DNA from: Branchiostoma floridae
Lineage: Eukaryota > Chordata > Leptocardii > Amphioxiformes > Branchiostomatidae
Direction: 5' to 3'
Assembly: GCF_000003815.2 (NCBI RefSeq)
Contig: NC_049979.1
Coordinates: forward strand, 12,760,613 to 12,824,612
DNA: 64,000 nt
Shown here: piece by piece, positions 36,387 through 49,800 of the stretch
How positions within the stretch are numbered: position 1 is the first letter of the stretch
Layout: every line of letters begins with the position of its first letter
The notes under the pieces: model-generated
The model's input: only the letters and a program-made list of their open reading frames with translations
Database searches by the model: none
Told to the model about the DNA's origin: nothing
Made by a program: the position numbers and the translations under genes

Positions 36387-38027
36387 TAGCATTAAATGTC
36401 ATCATATACCTAGGACCTGCAAAATGTCTCACATGATTACAAAAGGGAGAAGAACTGAAGGCTTAGCGATACCACTTGTTCTTTATTATTATGTATGTCA
36501 ATAACAGGATTTACTAGCTATGTTGTCATGAGACAAATAACAGTCATGAACGTTGAAGGCACAAGCAAACTCATGATCAGAAACTTCTCATCATCAATGT
36601 AAGACATAATTTGCTTGAAACATGATGCAATAAGTTGATCGAAACATGGAAAACAATGTCTAAGCGTGACCTATTTGTTAAAACAAGCACTGATTTTTCT
36701 TGTATGAGCAAACATTGCTTGGGTGGTGTAGATTCTGAATTATCGTACATGTATTATATCTGAATGATTTATCAAGGGCAGTATTGTCAGTAAGTATCAA
36801 GGAAGATCAAGAGAAAGGACATTTAATTTCCTTTAAGGTTAATATTTATTTTTTTTAGCCATTTTTAGATTCATGTGTAAGCATTTTAGATTCAATAGGA
36901 CTGAGTGGCATGCAAATAGATTGGCAGAATTACATTTTTATTTGAGCCTGAAAATTGTTGTAGAGAACATCACAAATGTGAAGACAATGATATAATTGAT
37001 TACGTTTGTTTATAATATGTACAATGTATAGGGCCATCTTGTAATGAAGAACAGGTGAATGCGTTATATGCTCAGTTCCCCCACATAGTGGACAAGGTAA
37101 TGATTTCAGTGGAGACAGGGAGTCTACAACACCTGAAGCACATGGACTGAACATATCATAAGTCAGCATACATGCAGGATCTGGGTTTCAAACCAGGATC
37201 AGTCCCTGTTTCCTGTGGCTATCTGCAGTAGTAAGTGTTGTACATCTAGGCAAGACAGATAGGAAAGCTCAGGAAATGGGACAGTGCTCAATCAAGTACA
37301 TACCTTAACAAATTGTTGCTTTACAAGTACAGGATTTTATTTTTACATGGTGTTGCTTATATAGTTACATGATTAATTGCCACTTTCTCTGCAAAACTCA
37401 GAACATTTAAGGCATTCACTACTCACCTGATGACAAACTACATGCTTGCGTTAACATTTATTGCATGGTCTTCAGTTTAACCTAGCAAATGATATGTTGT
37501 TAATGTAACTACTGAGGATAAAATGTCCACGTTTTTTACTAATGACTTTGGAACAAACAGGCCTATAAATGATATCTGAAAACCTTGGTTATTGATTACC
37601 ACGCTCTGCAGTTCAGATCCTCAAGACAAGTACACTACGAAACACGACCCGGAAGTAGTCTTACACTGCTGTTGAATATTCATGACCGGTGAATTTGCAC
37701 ACGGCTCTCGTTATCGTGTTCCACACGGCCCCAAAATAATTAAGGTTTCTTCAAACTGGCGCGAAACCTGTCCGGACCAAGTGCCAACCCCCAAATAAAC
37801 CAAGTGGAACAGAAAAAGGGCTAGTGAGTAAGCGATTGAATCCCTTCTTTCTTTGAAAATGAATGACCCAAGCACACATAATAGACCTCACGTGACGCGG
37901 AATAGACGTAACACATCTCGTGACTATCAGTATCAAGGTAGTCACTGCCGGCGTCACGTAATCCTCGATACGCTGGCTTCATAAGCGCCGAACGGCACTA
38001 TTTTCATCATATCTGTAGTACTAAAGG
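36387..38027. other. Intergenic: DTL 3' flank and ZIP transporter promoter
   Basis: No coding exon. ATTAAA at 36391-36396, right after the DTL stop, is a poor position for a signal; no clear AATAAA follows nearby. Upstream of the ZIP gene are an ETS-type CCGGAAGT (37649-37656) and a palindromic E-box TCACGTGAC (37888-37896) that fits MITF/TFE-type factors. These are motif matches only. Confidence 0.45.
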
Positions 38028-38981
38028 ATGGACCTGATCATCGTGCAGCTTCTGACCCTCCTCGGACTTCTGGTTACATGTTTGACATTCTCCTTGATCC
38101 CACTGGCCCTGGCATGGAGGGCATCCAGGCCGTCGTCAATAAACAACAGACTGGGCTCCCGTTTTCTTGGCAAGGTGAACAGCTTCGTGGGGGGAGTTTT
38201 CTTCGCAACGTGTTTTCTTCACTTGCTGCCAGAAGTGAGGAAGGACCTTGGGAACAACTTGCGTGGATACGGGATCGTTACGGCTTATCCCGTAGCCGAA
38301 CTGGTGACGTGTGTTGGGTTTTTCATAGTTCATCTGGTGGAAAGTTTGACACATCTTTGTTTACCTCATGACGAAAGTCCGTCCCGGGACCGACGATCGT
38401 ACAACACAGTCGATGAGGAGGGCACAACTCGTCCATTGATAAGAGGTGAATCCAAGGTGGACTACGGGGCAGTCAATCCTTCGGCACAAGGGACAGGGCC
38501 ATCAGACAGTTCTGTGGAAGTAATACGTGATGACAGGGACGTGGGAAGAAACGTACATACATTCCTGCTTCTTATCGCTTTAAGCGTTCACGGGACGTTT
38601 GAAGGTGTTGCACTGGGTGTCCAATCCTCACAATCATCTCTTCTATCGCTGTTTTTCGTAGTTGTCGTCCACAAAAGCATCTTAGCCCTCAGTCTTGGGA
38701 TGAACGTCGCAACCGGTGACCTGTCATTACCATACAAAGTCATCACCTGCGTAGTTTTTAGTCTAGCCGGTCCAGTAGGACAAGGTATTGGCCTCCTGGT
38801 CACCAACGCAGACGGCGGTGGTCTCGTCACCGGCATTCTGCAGGGGGTGGCTGCGGGAACTCTGCTTCATGTCACGTTCATGGAGGTACTTTCCAAAGAC
38901 ATGAAAACAAGCGATATGCTATCTACGCTGTCTGCCGTCATTGGGTTCGCTCTCATCGCAGGGTTGACTCTCTTGGATTGA
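38028..38981 (+). CDS. Intronless ZIP-family (SLC39, ZIP-II type) metal transporter
   Basis: A 317-residue single-exon protein with about eight hydrophobic segments, the ZIP topology. ZIP proteins move Zn2+ or related ions into the cytosol. Landmarks: TM1 about residues 2-28; FLHLLPEV in TM2 (about 63-70); a hydrophilic loop about 115-175 between TM3 and TM4 with acidic residues and only a few His; VHGTFEGVALGVQ in TM4 (classically HS-x-FEG, here HGTFEG); VVVHKSILALSLGM in TM5 carrying the metal-site His; and GTLLHVTFMEVL in TM7. This pattern fits the SLC39A1/2/3 branch. The lack of introns, unlike all neighbours, suggests a retroposed copy or complete intron loss. A candidate AATAAA is at 39781-39786, giving a 0.8-kb 3' UTR. 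Confidence 0.93.
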   Translation: MDLIIVQLLTLLGLLVTCLTFSLIPLALAWRASRPSSINNRLGSRFLGKVNSFVGGVFFATCFLHLLPEVRKDLGNNLRGYGIVTAYPVAELVTCVGFFIVHLVESLTHLCLPHDESPSRDRRSYNTVDEEGTTRPLIRGESKVDYGAVNPSAQGTGPSDSSVEVIRDDRDVGRNVHTFLLLIALSVHGTFEGVALGVQSSQSSLLSLFFVVVVHKSILALSLGMNVATGDLSLPYKVITCVVFSLAGPVGQGIGLLVTNADGGGLVTGILQGVAAGTLLHVTFMEVLSKDMKTSDMLSTLSAVIGFALIAGLTLLD

Positions 38982-41900
38982 AAAACATTCATTCGATAGC
39001 GTATGGCATTAACATGCTCCATTGCAACCATTTATGTAATTGCGTTATTCTTTCTTTTGTTTTGTTGAAGGACTTGTAATATAAACGACAGGAATATTCA
39101 CCCTTGAACTTGAACATATGTCTCGATAAAAACGCGATGCCAAAAATGTGTACATGTGTATTGTTTTATTTATGTATTGTGTAAGTTCGAATTCGTTCTT
39201 TTCATACATGTAATTGGACTAATCTTGAATTAAGGAGTTATGTATGTATCGTGATGCATGCACGTTTGCCTAAGGACAGCTGGTTATGGGGTTATGAGGA
39301 ATTTTGAGGATGATCGCTAACTTTTTAGGTATTTTTCTCTGGGTAGTGTTTTTCATTTTGAAGACATTGCTCGTTTCCATAACCCCTATCACTCCCTTGT
39401 GCGTCACTTTTAATTTATTTGTTACGATGTGGATTTTAATGATTTGTTACACGGTGGTTTTTGCGACCACCGTGTATCATAGGCTTGTACTTCCAAGGAA
39501 GACCTACTTGTTCCATTCGTTGTGAATTAAGTATATGTAATGTCAGGGATTTTTAAAAAAAGGGACAACACTGTGTAGTTCATATCATGAGAATGGAATT
39601 TTGCCTTGAATTTCCTATGCACTGGTTCTCAGGAAGAAGGACGTTTTGTCTGGTCAGTATTTGTTTTTCTCACGGCATAGCTACAGGTGGACATCATTAC
39701 CTTCGTCATTGTCGGCAGGAACAGTAATGTAATAGAAATGCCAAATAGCCATACTCATCTTTTACACCAACGGAAAGGAAAATAAACCAATTGTTAATGA
39801 TCCAGAATCCTTGTGATTTCTTACTTAAGTTAGTGTGTAAAATTATCATCTAATGATATCTCTTTCAAAGTTTGAAACTAATCCAGACCATGCGGTTCCA
39901 GAAGGCGCAAACACTCAAGAGCTATCTGCCACTAACTAAAACCACGACCACAACATGTCGAGATTTCGTGACATCAAAACCGGAAGTTGGGCAGCAGAAC
40001 CTTAACAACCCGCTAGGGGCCCGAAATCCAATTATTTTCAGCTCTCATCAAGATCCATCCAGGCCCTCTCCAGTTATGCTGTTAATTCCCATACATACAA
40101 ACGATACCTTCTAGCGATGGTAACTTGAAGAGTGACTAATCTTATTAAGGTTCCGGAATAAACAGAAGGGTAGAGTTGGTAACGTGCGTACATGTAATAT
40201 CTCAAAGTGATGAGGAGACCTTACCAAGTAAGTAAGTACATGTAAACACTTTCCTATCTTTCACGGACACGCCAAGATCTTCATGGCAGTAACCTTGTGC
40301 AATGCCAGCTTTCTGATATGTGGAAATCATGAATTCTGTACGGCTAAACTGTATACATCCCAGCACAGTAAACTGCCAGCACAGTGTGGCCCTAGCTATC
40401 CGAGTCATCCTCCTCTTATCACAAAAGAACCTATATGACTGCTACAGTTACGGTGGAATTGCCTCCTACGGGACATTGTGAACCGTGATCAGAGACATAC
40501 AGAACTTCAAACTCAAAATAAACGCCTACTTCAGCGCTACTCGTCAGCGTACTGTATTGTAAAATATGAATTATTCAGTTAAGCACAGCTGCTAAGCTGA
40601 GGTTTGTGGAATCAGCAAGAAATTGTTTTTTTTGCAACATTTTTTTTTTGCAAAGGAGGCACTAAAATGTAATTTGGCACATGCCACTTCAGTGTGATGG
40701 GGGATAAGAGTACTCGAGAGTATTGGTCTGCTTAAACAAGACTCTTGGTTGAGTAACGATCGTTGCACATTTTCTCTCTTTTTTTTACGCAACATACTAG
40801 TAATGGTAAGTGTCCTTCTACTATCTCATCCATTTCTTACATGCCGGTAGGCTCTTTGCTGGAGGGCTGGAGGGGATGGTGACGTCAAAGTAATACGTAA
40901 GCAATCAGTTCCCAAATTGAATGTAAAATTTGTCTTGGGGTACGCGCATCTGTATACTAGTACATTGACCTTGTTGTAGGCCTTCATGAAATCTGACCTT
41001 GTTTCGATACCAGTAACCAAACGATACCATCATGTAGAACTTTTTGTGACATATGGGATAACCTAACCCGAAAAAATAAGAAAGCGGTGTGGTGAAGTCG
41101 TTCGAAAAGTGTAAATAGAAGCAGTGATTTTTTTTCAAAACTTTCTGAAGTAAAGGAAAAGATATCGATCCCATCCAAAGATTGCATGGATGATAGTTCG
41201 TTATAGATCTTAGTTTTCACTATATTCATAAAATATCGTGTACTCCGTAACGTAATGTAACGTAGGACTGTATATTTCTTCACGTATGTACGTGGCTGAG
41301 GCGCTGGCGGCGTACGAATGCACCCGAGTCTTCTATTATCATACATAATGCTTGAAATTGAAGGGTCGTCACTGCAACACACCAGACACTCTGCCTTATA
41401 TGTCATGAAAATGGTACTGCTACCGTGGCGCCTACATTGCATAGGTCAGTTTCTTTTTTCTTCATTCCAAAAGTGAGACCAAATTATTCTGTATAATGAT
41501 AGCGTATCTCAAATACTGTACTATAATATTTTGAAGTCATGAACATGGGATAGTACTGTAGTACTTCAATAGTTGTTACTGGATGTTGTAAGTTAAAACT
41601 ATGTACGGTTGTCAAGCAATAAACTATATGACAGTTAACTTTACATGAAAATATAGTCCTTATAACGGTATTCTAAATGTTTCGAAGTTTGCCCTTTCCA
41701 TTTCCACGTGTGTAGTTTTGCTACCATCTTGTACACAACACTCTTCGATGGAAAAATTGATCTAGTTAAAACTAGCCTGTCTCTTCCCTTGCCGCGGTGA
41801 CCTTGCATATAAAATCACCTGGCAGAGAGCTATTCCGTAAACATGTTTATTGATAGACAATATTTCTAGATTCAGTTCACACTGTGGCATAGTAATATCA

Positions 41901-43861
41901 GGAATGATACAGGTGAATCTCATAAATCGTGATCAATACCAGGAAATTCAGGAATGCAAAGAAAAATCTGTGTGAACGGTGCCACATATGCTGACTGTGT
42001 GCTAATTAGCGAAAACGGTACGATTTTGCTAAGTTCAGTCTTCCGGTCCGTTATGGAAAACGCAATGCGAGAGAACTCTGTCAGAAAAGTGCAGTGTGCC
42101 CTTCCATAAATGAAAGCCATTGAACATATACATTCTTATAACCAGCAAAAAGTCTTTGCCTGACACCTTGGATGTATGTGAAGTATCAATCTTGCGTCTT
42201 TGAGGTCCAAGTTTGGACGAGAACAGACGAGAACACTGTACGACAGACGCGGGCGTAGGTTGTGAATTTTGGCGGGAATGTGTGTTGTTACCCATAACTT
42301 TGGCGACCACTCTCGCTTTACCTTTGCCGACGAAACCAGATATGGTATAAAGACACGTGGCTGCGCTAGGAAGGCCTTAATGCGGTACGTAATTGTACTG
42401 CGCGCAACTTGGCCAGATTCTTTCTCCAAGAGTTTCACCTCCTTTTTCTAACACATCTAAGACTAAAAAGTGTCAAAGAAAACGTATCAGCATGCGACTA
42501 AATGTACACACACACACACACACATTAAAACACTTCAATGTTAGCCGTTGCGACCAGTTCGTCCATTGCACTAAGAGCAAGTCAAACTTGCAAGACCTGT
42601 TTGGTAGGTTATTGGGACTTCTGGCTTAATGGCAACAGGTCTCTCCATTGTAGCATCGTTGCCGTGTTTTTCCAGGTCATGGGTTTCAGATCTATAATAT
42701 TACTACCTAAAGATTTTTCTGTGCCCCAAAAGGTTATACAATGCCCCTCAGTATGTTGTACTATGTATGACACACCTTATCCAACAACCTTAATTGTGTA
42801 ACTAGAGCAGCCATTATTTGCATTATTGGTCGGTCGCCATTGGGGCCATGCAGCGCAATGGGCACAACATAAACAAAGGTTACGGCGTTAAGGGTACAGA
42901 ATTTCTACGAAGTTGTGGTTGCATTGGCGCACACAGGGCCTACATGCTCCCGTTTGTCTTTTGGGTCCCTTTCTGGAAAGGCAACTGAAAGAGAAAGAGT
43001 CATTGCGAGAGGTTGAAAGGTGACGGTACCCCGCCCAATGCACATGTTTTGTTGCATTATACCCTGACCAAATTTGGAAACAAAATATGACACGTTTCTC
43101 CGTACGAGCGCACTGTGTCATGGTGTGACAGATGTTGGTGCGTTTTACCCTTGCTGGTTGCGCGCATGGATTAATGCCCAGATCTGACATCGCTATCAAA
43201 TGACGTCATCGCGTTGCCAAGGTGGTCTGACTCCCTTTGTTGTGCCATCCGCCTGCTAATGAAATGGGACAAACAGTTCTTTGACATTGACTCGCTGACC
43301 CGCAGGTACTTCTACCGGACGTACACCTTCCTCATGTGGACTGCCCTATACATACACTGTGCCTTAGGATACCCTTAGGGACTGTGGAAGTCTGCACATT
43401 TATCGCCATGATTGATTGACAGGTTCAAGTCTAGTTACCATAGCAACTGGATCCCTCCATGTGGACGTACGGAAATTGCCGAAAATTACCGAACACTGCC
43501 GAAGATGAAGATTAGATATTTGATTTAGGAAGTGGGCACACCATTTGGGATGAAATCACCCAGCATGCATACAGGATGCATCAGTGGATGACAAGGAGAA
43601 GTTTGACACCACACTCGACCCGGCAATACCCCCTCCATCACCTGTACACCCCCATACCCCCGCCGCCGAAGATTTCCGAAGGATGTGTGACGTCACGTGC
43701 TGAAAAGGAAGAATCCTGGCGGTCGTAATGGCGATGTGTGTGTGAAGCGGGGCGCGACAGCGACTGACCACGTTGAACGACAGCGCACCTAGGACTGACC
43801 AGGCCCGGTCCCCCTGCTTTCCCAGAACGTGTGGAGTGTCCTCGCGGGATTGCTGACCGAC
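38982..43861. other. Intergenic region between the ZIP gene and MTA
   Basis: About 4.9 kb with no convincing coding exon on either strand. It contains the ZIP 3' UTR (to about 39800), a (CA)n tract at 42505-42524, and a G+C-richer stretch from about 43600 that should be the MTA promoter and 5' UTR. Short frames are of random length and have no recognisable domains. Confidence 0.5.
42505..42524. repeat. (CA)n microsatellite
   Basis: About ten dinucleotide units between the ZIP and MTA genes. Confidence 0.95.
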
Positions 43862-46800
43862 ATGGCGGCGAACATGTACCGAGTTGGAGGTGTGTATTGT
43901 GTGTACAGAGGCATGGGGATCACGGTATTGTTGTCCGGCTCTGGGGCGAATGTGGCCCTCGGCGCGGCAAAATTCAGGGTCGACCTCTGCTTGGTCTTAT
44001 GTCAAAATTTTGTCGATCATAGGATTTATGGTGGTAGATTACACAGAGATTTAGCAAATTTGGCGCTTTTTCTTGCCAGGAAGTGATATTTTACCGGCTT
44101 TTTGAATGGAGGATTGAGGGAGTGTAAAAATAGACAGTGGACCTTCCATTGACACACTACAATGGCTGTGAAGCGGCCCATCACAAATCGCCGGCTTTTC
44201 CGACCAAATTCGACCGCCACACTCAAACGGTATCTAAAATACAATGAAGGTAGTCTCCAGGAAGTTTTTGGGACAGAGAGTTGAGGTTGTTTTCACGTTT
44301 CTATGGTTTTAGAGCCATGTGATAGGGGAACTACTTTCTCTCACATGATGGCCATTACAGCACGAGCATGGATATGTACACAATGGCCTCCCTATAATGA
44401 TTTACACTAAATAGTGTGACATTTTCTTTCACCAGACTATGTCTACTTCGAGAACTCATCAAGCAATCCATACCAGATACGTCGAATAGAAGAACTTACC
44501 AAGGTAAGAACATTGATTTTTGCAGTTTATTTCCTGGATTTTGTGACAATATGGGGAAGTGATATGAGTGTCTATCACAGTGAGTACAAATGTCATGCAC
44601 ATTGGGAATGCTTATTCCTGATGGGATTTTTTGTGGGTAAATGTGTATCTTTTCCTCTCCCCTTTCCTGCAGACTCCAAATGGGAATGTGGAGGCCAAGT
44701 GTGTATGTTTCTATCGAAGACGGGACATCTCTAGCAGCCTGATTTCACTAGCAGACAAGCATGCCAGTATGTGAACATTCCTCAGACGCCATATTCACTC
44801 TCTTGCATGTGTAATTTGATATTAGCATGCATACACAGTGTCATTTGTGGACGTAAACAGCTTGCAGGCTCACTTTTGTATTAACAGTGACCATCGTTAC
44901 AGTTGCCTAAAAGTTGTGTTGGAAGTCAGAAACGTGGGTCGTCTCCGGAATCTCGTTATCATGAATATTTAATTGCAATAGGTGGTATAGGAAGGCCCTT
45001 GAACCTTTTCATGTCATTTCCTTGTATTGCTGTCTTTCCATCAGCTTTTCTTGTCTGGTGCAGTATTTTTGTCTTCTTTAACTTTCAATGCCCAAGCACA
45101 GGTTTGCTGCCTCCACCCTATTGGCCGAAAGTTCGATCTGCGGCAGCCAATGGCGTCGCTCGATTTGAAAAAAGTAGTCAGTTGTATAGAAATGGCTTGT
45201 AGAAGGGCTGGAAAGGGATGGTTTGTTCAGGATTATGATAACATAGGTAGGTTTTTTTCAAATAGGTAACGTTCAGACTATTTTCTCCCAAAAGTAAGGT
45301 AAAATTACAGGTTCTGTTGATTTTTTTATGGTCGTCTCCGTTTCTATTATTTTAATACCATTGGCTTGGAACACGATAAAGTAAGCTTTGCTACACCTGA
45401 AATTTGTTTTGGCAATTGGTCGTATGTCACTCCTGAATCAACTTTGTTTAAGCTAAAAATTTATTTTGAAATTGTTCGTTTGTCAGCGTGTAAAGTGGAC
45501 TAGGTAGGTAGGTAGGTAAAGTGGGAAAATGTTATATCTTGGTTCTGAATTCAGATGTTACTATCATGTCTTTCAATCCAAAGTCCTCCATCTTCAGTAG
45601 AATACATATTAATATATTATACTAAGGTGTAATATATATATATATATATCCTTGGTAGTGGGGTTACCTGTAGGTGTTTCATTAGAATGGTAAATCCATT
45701 GGGATTATAAAAGATACAGCTTGAAATGTCAGTGAATGTCAACTAAGAGACAAGCTATGCATTCTCAAGTAGTCTTGATTTAGGACCAAGGTACTGTAGT
45801 TTTCACAAAATTGGATTGGAAGGCAAATGGCATCTTCTTAATAGCTTTTTCAGAATTTTTATATGTACTATTCTGGTAAAGGAAGATAGCTTAACAATCA
45901 AGCTGAAGAGGGTCATTGCCAATATGCTACATGTACATGTATGTTACTTCCAACTTATTTGTGAGTTTTTGGGCTATGTTGCTCAAACTGTTGGGTATCA
46001 TGGAGGTATGAGTTAGTATGTTTTTGTTTTGAGTGTATATAGTAACAATAGATACATACTATAAAATGATGACTGTCAAAATGTCAGAGAGTGGGTTGGT
46101 AGCTTTTGGCCCAGGAAAGGAGTGCTTGCTTTTTATTACAGGTCAGAATTAAAATGTAATTAAAAATTCTAAGATCACATAGTAGATTTTGTAGTTGGTA
46201 CATACGATGCAGGCAAGCATTAAAACCCTGACCAATTGCTATTCCAACAAAATTATTTTTTTCTCAAACATGCAATTTAAGTGGATGAGACAGAATTATT
46301 ATTTAACACAAACGGAGGTTTACTTGGAGCAGGGTTAGTTTATAGGAGGTTACACATTACCTTTTCTTGCCTGATGAAAATTGAAACAGGCAGGTAGTTT
46401 TATTCAGGTGTTCCAACATGAAGTCTTTCTTTCATTTCTGATGTCAAACCTGACTGTTGATTACATACGATTATGTTTGATGAAGTTTTTTTCATTATAA
46501 CTAAATCTTATGAGCACAATCTTTTCCTGTGAAGAAGTATGCAATGCAGTTATCATTTCCTAAAGATATCATTATGTCCGGTTCCTGCTTTGTTTTTGTT
46601 GATTTATCAGCACTTTTTTTTGCATCAGCTCCTTTGTGGAATTCTTGTTGGTTCTGACTCCCTCTAAAATATTACTTTTTACTACCAACTGTATAGAGTA
46701 GAAAGGCATATAGCTGGATGGGATTGCTTATTTTATTTTAGTTTCTGCATGCTGAATTGCCATTTAGCACAGCAGTGACTTCCTGTATAGCTGTGAAAAG

Positions 46801-49800
46801 CTGGTTGTAACGTTACACAATTATATGAAAGCCGAACATGTTTAGATTCATAAGTTGTTGAATTTAACATATTTCTAAGATACAGATCTATCACAATATG
46901 CTATTAAAAGTATTAATAATTCTATTGGGTGTTCCTGACACAGATTTGAAAATATAACAATAGCCATTCATGGTGATTAGCTTGTTCGTATATTTATGTT
47001 GATAATCCTGCGGTTTCCGTTCAATAGGCTGCCGTGTTGTATCTCTTGATTGCACATTGCTATTGCACATTGCTATGTCTTTGACAGTTAATAATATGTA
47101 CCTCACCGGTGTAAAACCGGATGCATAATGATGATAAATATGATGGAATAAATCTAGGTTCCGTGCCATGGGTCCAAACAGGCCAATATGTTGTCCTGTG
47201 TGAAGGTGACCTTGGAGAACATTGCATTATGGGCCATTGGTCAGTCATCGTTCATGTTAATGCTGTGGACATAGCTTACATAGGTTGTTTTGTAAGAGGG
47301 GAATGCCTTGAACTTACCCTAACTGTAGATGCATAAAAGAGGGTCTGCATGCTCTTTTCCGTAAGGCGTAGGCAGCCTATTTTTATTTCCCGTAATTCGT
47401 AGGGAAAACCATCTTATCTACGTAATTCGTAGTGAGGCGGCCAAATTTAGCGCAATTGCCTTCGTTGATTTGGCATAATATGTAGGGGTTCTTCTGAATT
47501 CAGTGTTAATCGTTGTCGGGCCCCCCCATGCAAACCCTCATAAAATGTTACACTGGTCAGTATCATCTTTGTACTTTGTAAATTACGAAGGTGAAGTTGT
47601 TGTAACTTATGTAATGGGGTATTCGTTTGACTGAATCAAGTGATTTGAATATTTTCAGGGATAAGTTATATTGAATCATTTATTTTCTTGCAGTTTAGGG
47701 CTGATTGAAAACAGTTTTGTAAACTACAAGTGTGTTTGGAAAGTTCTTTTTCTGGTTACCTTGATAGCATAAATCCCAGACAGAGCTGCATTCCAGTGTA
47801 ACATAAAGAACAATATTGCCTGACGTAAGTATACGTTGACATTGAATTTTGGTATATCTATTTTACTTGATAAAATTCCCAGTATTTGTATCTGCTTCTA
47901 TAATGAATTTTAGATTATATAATTGTTAATTATAATATGTTATGGTTGGTGGTACTATGTTTGCCTAAGCTAAACCAAGGTCGTATGTTCTTGGAAACAA
48001 TAGTGATTTTCATGTATGCTTTAGTTTAGACTGTAATGATGAAGTAGTTTATATGCAACATAAGGATTTGCACATACAAAAGAGGTGTTGCTGAAACAGG
48101 GTGAAAGATAAACGTACCCTTTCACAAAATGTTCATTGTTACAAATACAAGCTTGGCTGATTTGCATATTTGTCATGCATTGTTGATTTATGACTGCTGG
48201 ATACTCATTTGCATAACTGTCTGGCTTGGTTATTAAATTTCAAGCACTGGGTCTCCAGTCTGTTGCACATTGTGCGAGGTGTGTTTGATTATAGATAATA
48301 GTCTAGCCAACCATGTGCCCGGGCTTAACGGCCAAGGATAATTTGATCTTTCTTGTTGTTTGAGGTCTCACGTGACATGTAAACCTGTGATTGGTTAGTT
48401 TGAATCTGTATTGATTGTAGGGCAGTCCAGCCCCCTGTGGGCCCCCACCCCTAACAACCACCTACTCTCGTGTATCCTTCCACCCTTCTGTTTCGTGGAC
48501 AAGGCAGAACAAAAAGTTCCCTCTTTGTCACTTGTTAGTCATTATCATGCAAATTAGATTAGAGGTATATCCAGGCCAGGTGGCCAGTCACCAGACCTGT
48601 GCAGCTTGTCAATAGATCAAATGTTCAACTTGACATACCCAAAGCAAAATGTGCAGCTGTGGTATCTATTGCCTGTATATGCTTTCTGGTCATGTTCAGT
48701 TCATCACTTTGCACATTATGGCTGTCAGGGCTGAAGCTAATGACAGCTGATTTGCATTTGCTATCAATCAACCAATGGGAGGACTAGGTCCTGCAGCATC
48801 ATGGGATGGTTTCTTTTGGCTCATTTCCAATTCCCTGGCACTATGTACCTCAACCTGATTAAGATTTACAGTGGATAAACAGCAAATTTATTCATAAGAC
48901 TAGCATTTACCTCTACTGAAATGTAACGGTAGACTGAAACATAAGCAAGAAATCAGGCAGCATTAGGGGGATGCATACATTTTGCCATGATAAACAGAAC
49001 TCTTACCACATCTGGTTTTAAGGTAACCAAGACAGCTTGAGATGCCAAGGTAGATATTTATGGATGGATGGATGGCTATGGCCAGGGGTTGAATGTAAAT
49101 GGGACAGGTCTTAAAGCTGGTAAGCATCTGGAGGGATACCATCTGGTGAATGAAAGATGATGTGACTTGAACTTAAAATGCTGAACCCTGATATAGTACC
49201 TCAGAAGTAGGACATGGCTTTAGACTGAGTTACTGAGCTTTGCAGAATTTTTAGAACCTACCTTTTTATTATCTGCTCTTGTCTAATGCTCAGATCAGGA
49301 AATATAGTTTGGGTATCGGTGGAAAAAACACTTATTTTTATATAACATTACCCTCCGTGATCCCTCCCGATCCAGATCTAAGCAAAATCTATCTAAAGGT
49401 TACGGCTTACAAAACATTCGGTATGATGAAAAATCGAGTCACACAACATATACAATATAGGATAGTATATCATCATTTTAATTATACTGGACAATAATGA
49501 CCAGGCAGTATAATATGCAGGGCTCGAAATTCATTTTTGGGATTAGGTGCACTGGTGCACCCAACCAAAAAAATTGGGTGCACCAAAAAATTTTTGGGTG
49601 CACCACATAAAATAGCATAGAATTAGGTAGAAAACCCTACTTACAAACCTTACTGTTCCTCTTCTGAGCTTGTTGAATCTGAAATGGGAGTTTCAGTCTC
49701 ACCACGTGGTCTGGGCCCATAAGGGGCAGTTGAAGGTCGTCGCCTCCCTGCTGTCCACCACAGCCTTATGGCAGGCACAGGGTCAAATGTTTCAACTGAT

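Noticed and set aside
39304-39525. 73-codon hydrophobic frame downstream of the ZIP gene
   Set aside because: Hydrophobic because the DNA is T-rich. It lies in the probable 3' UTR of the ZIP transcript and shows no conserved pattern.
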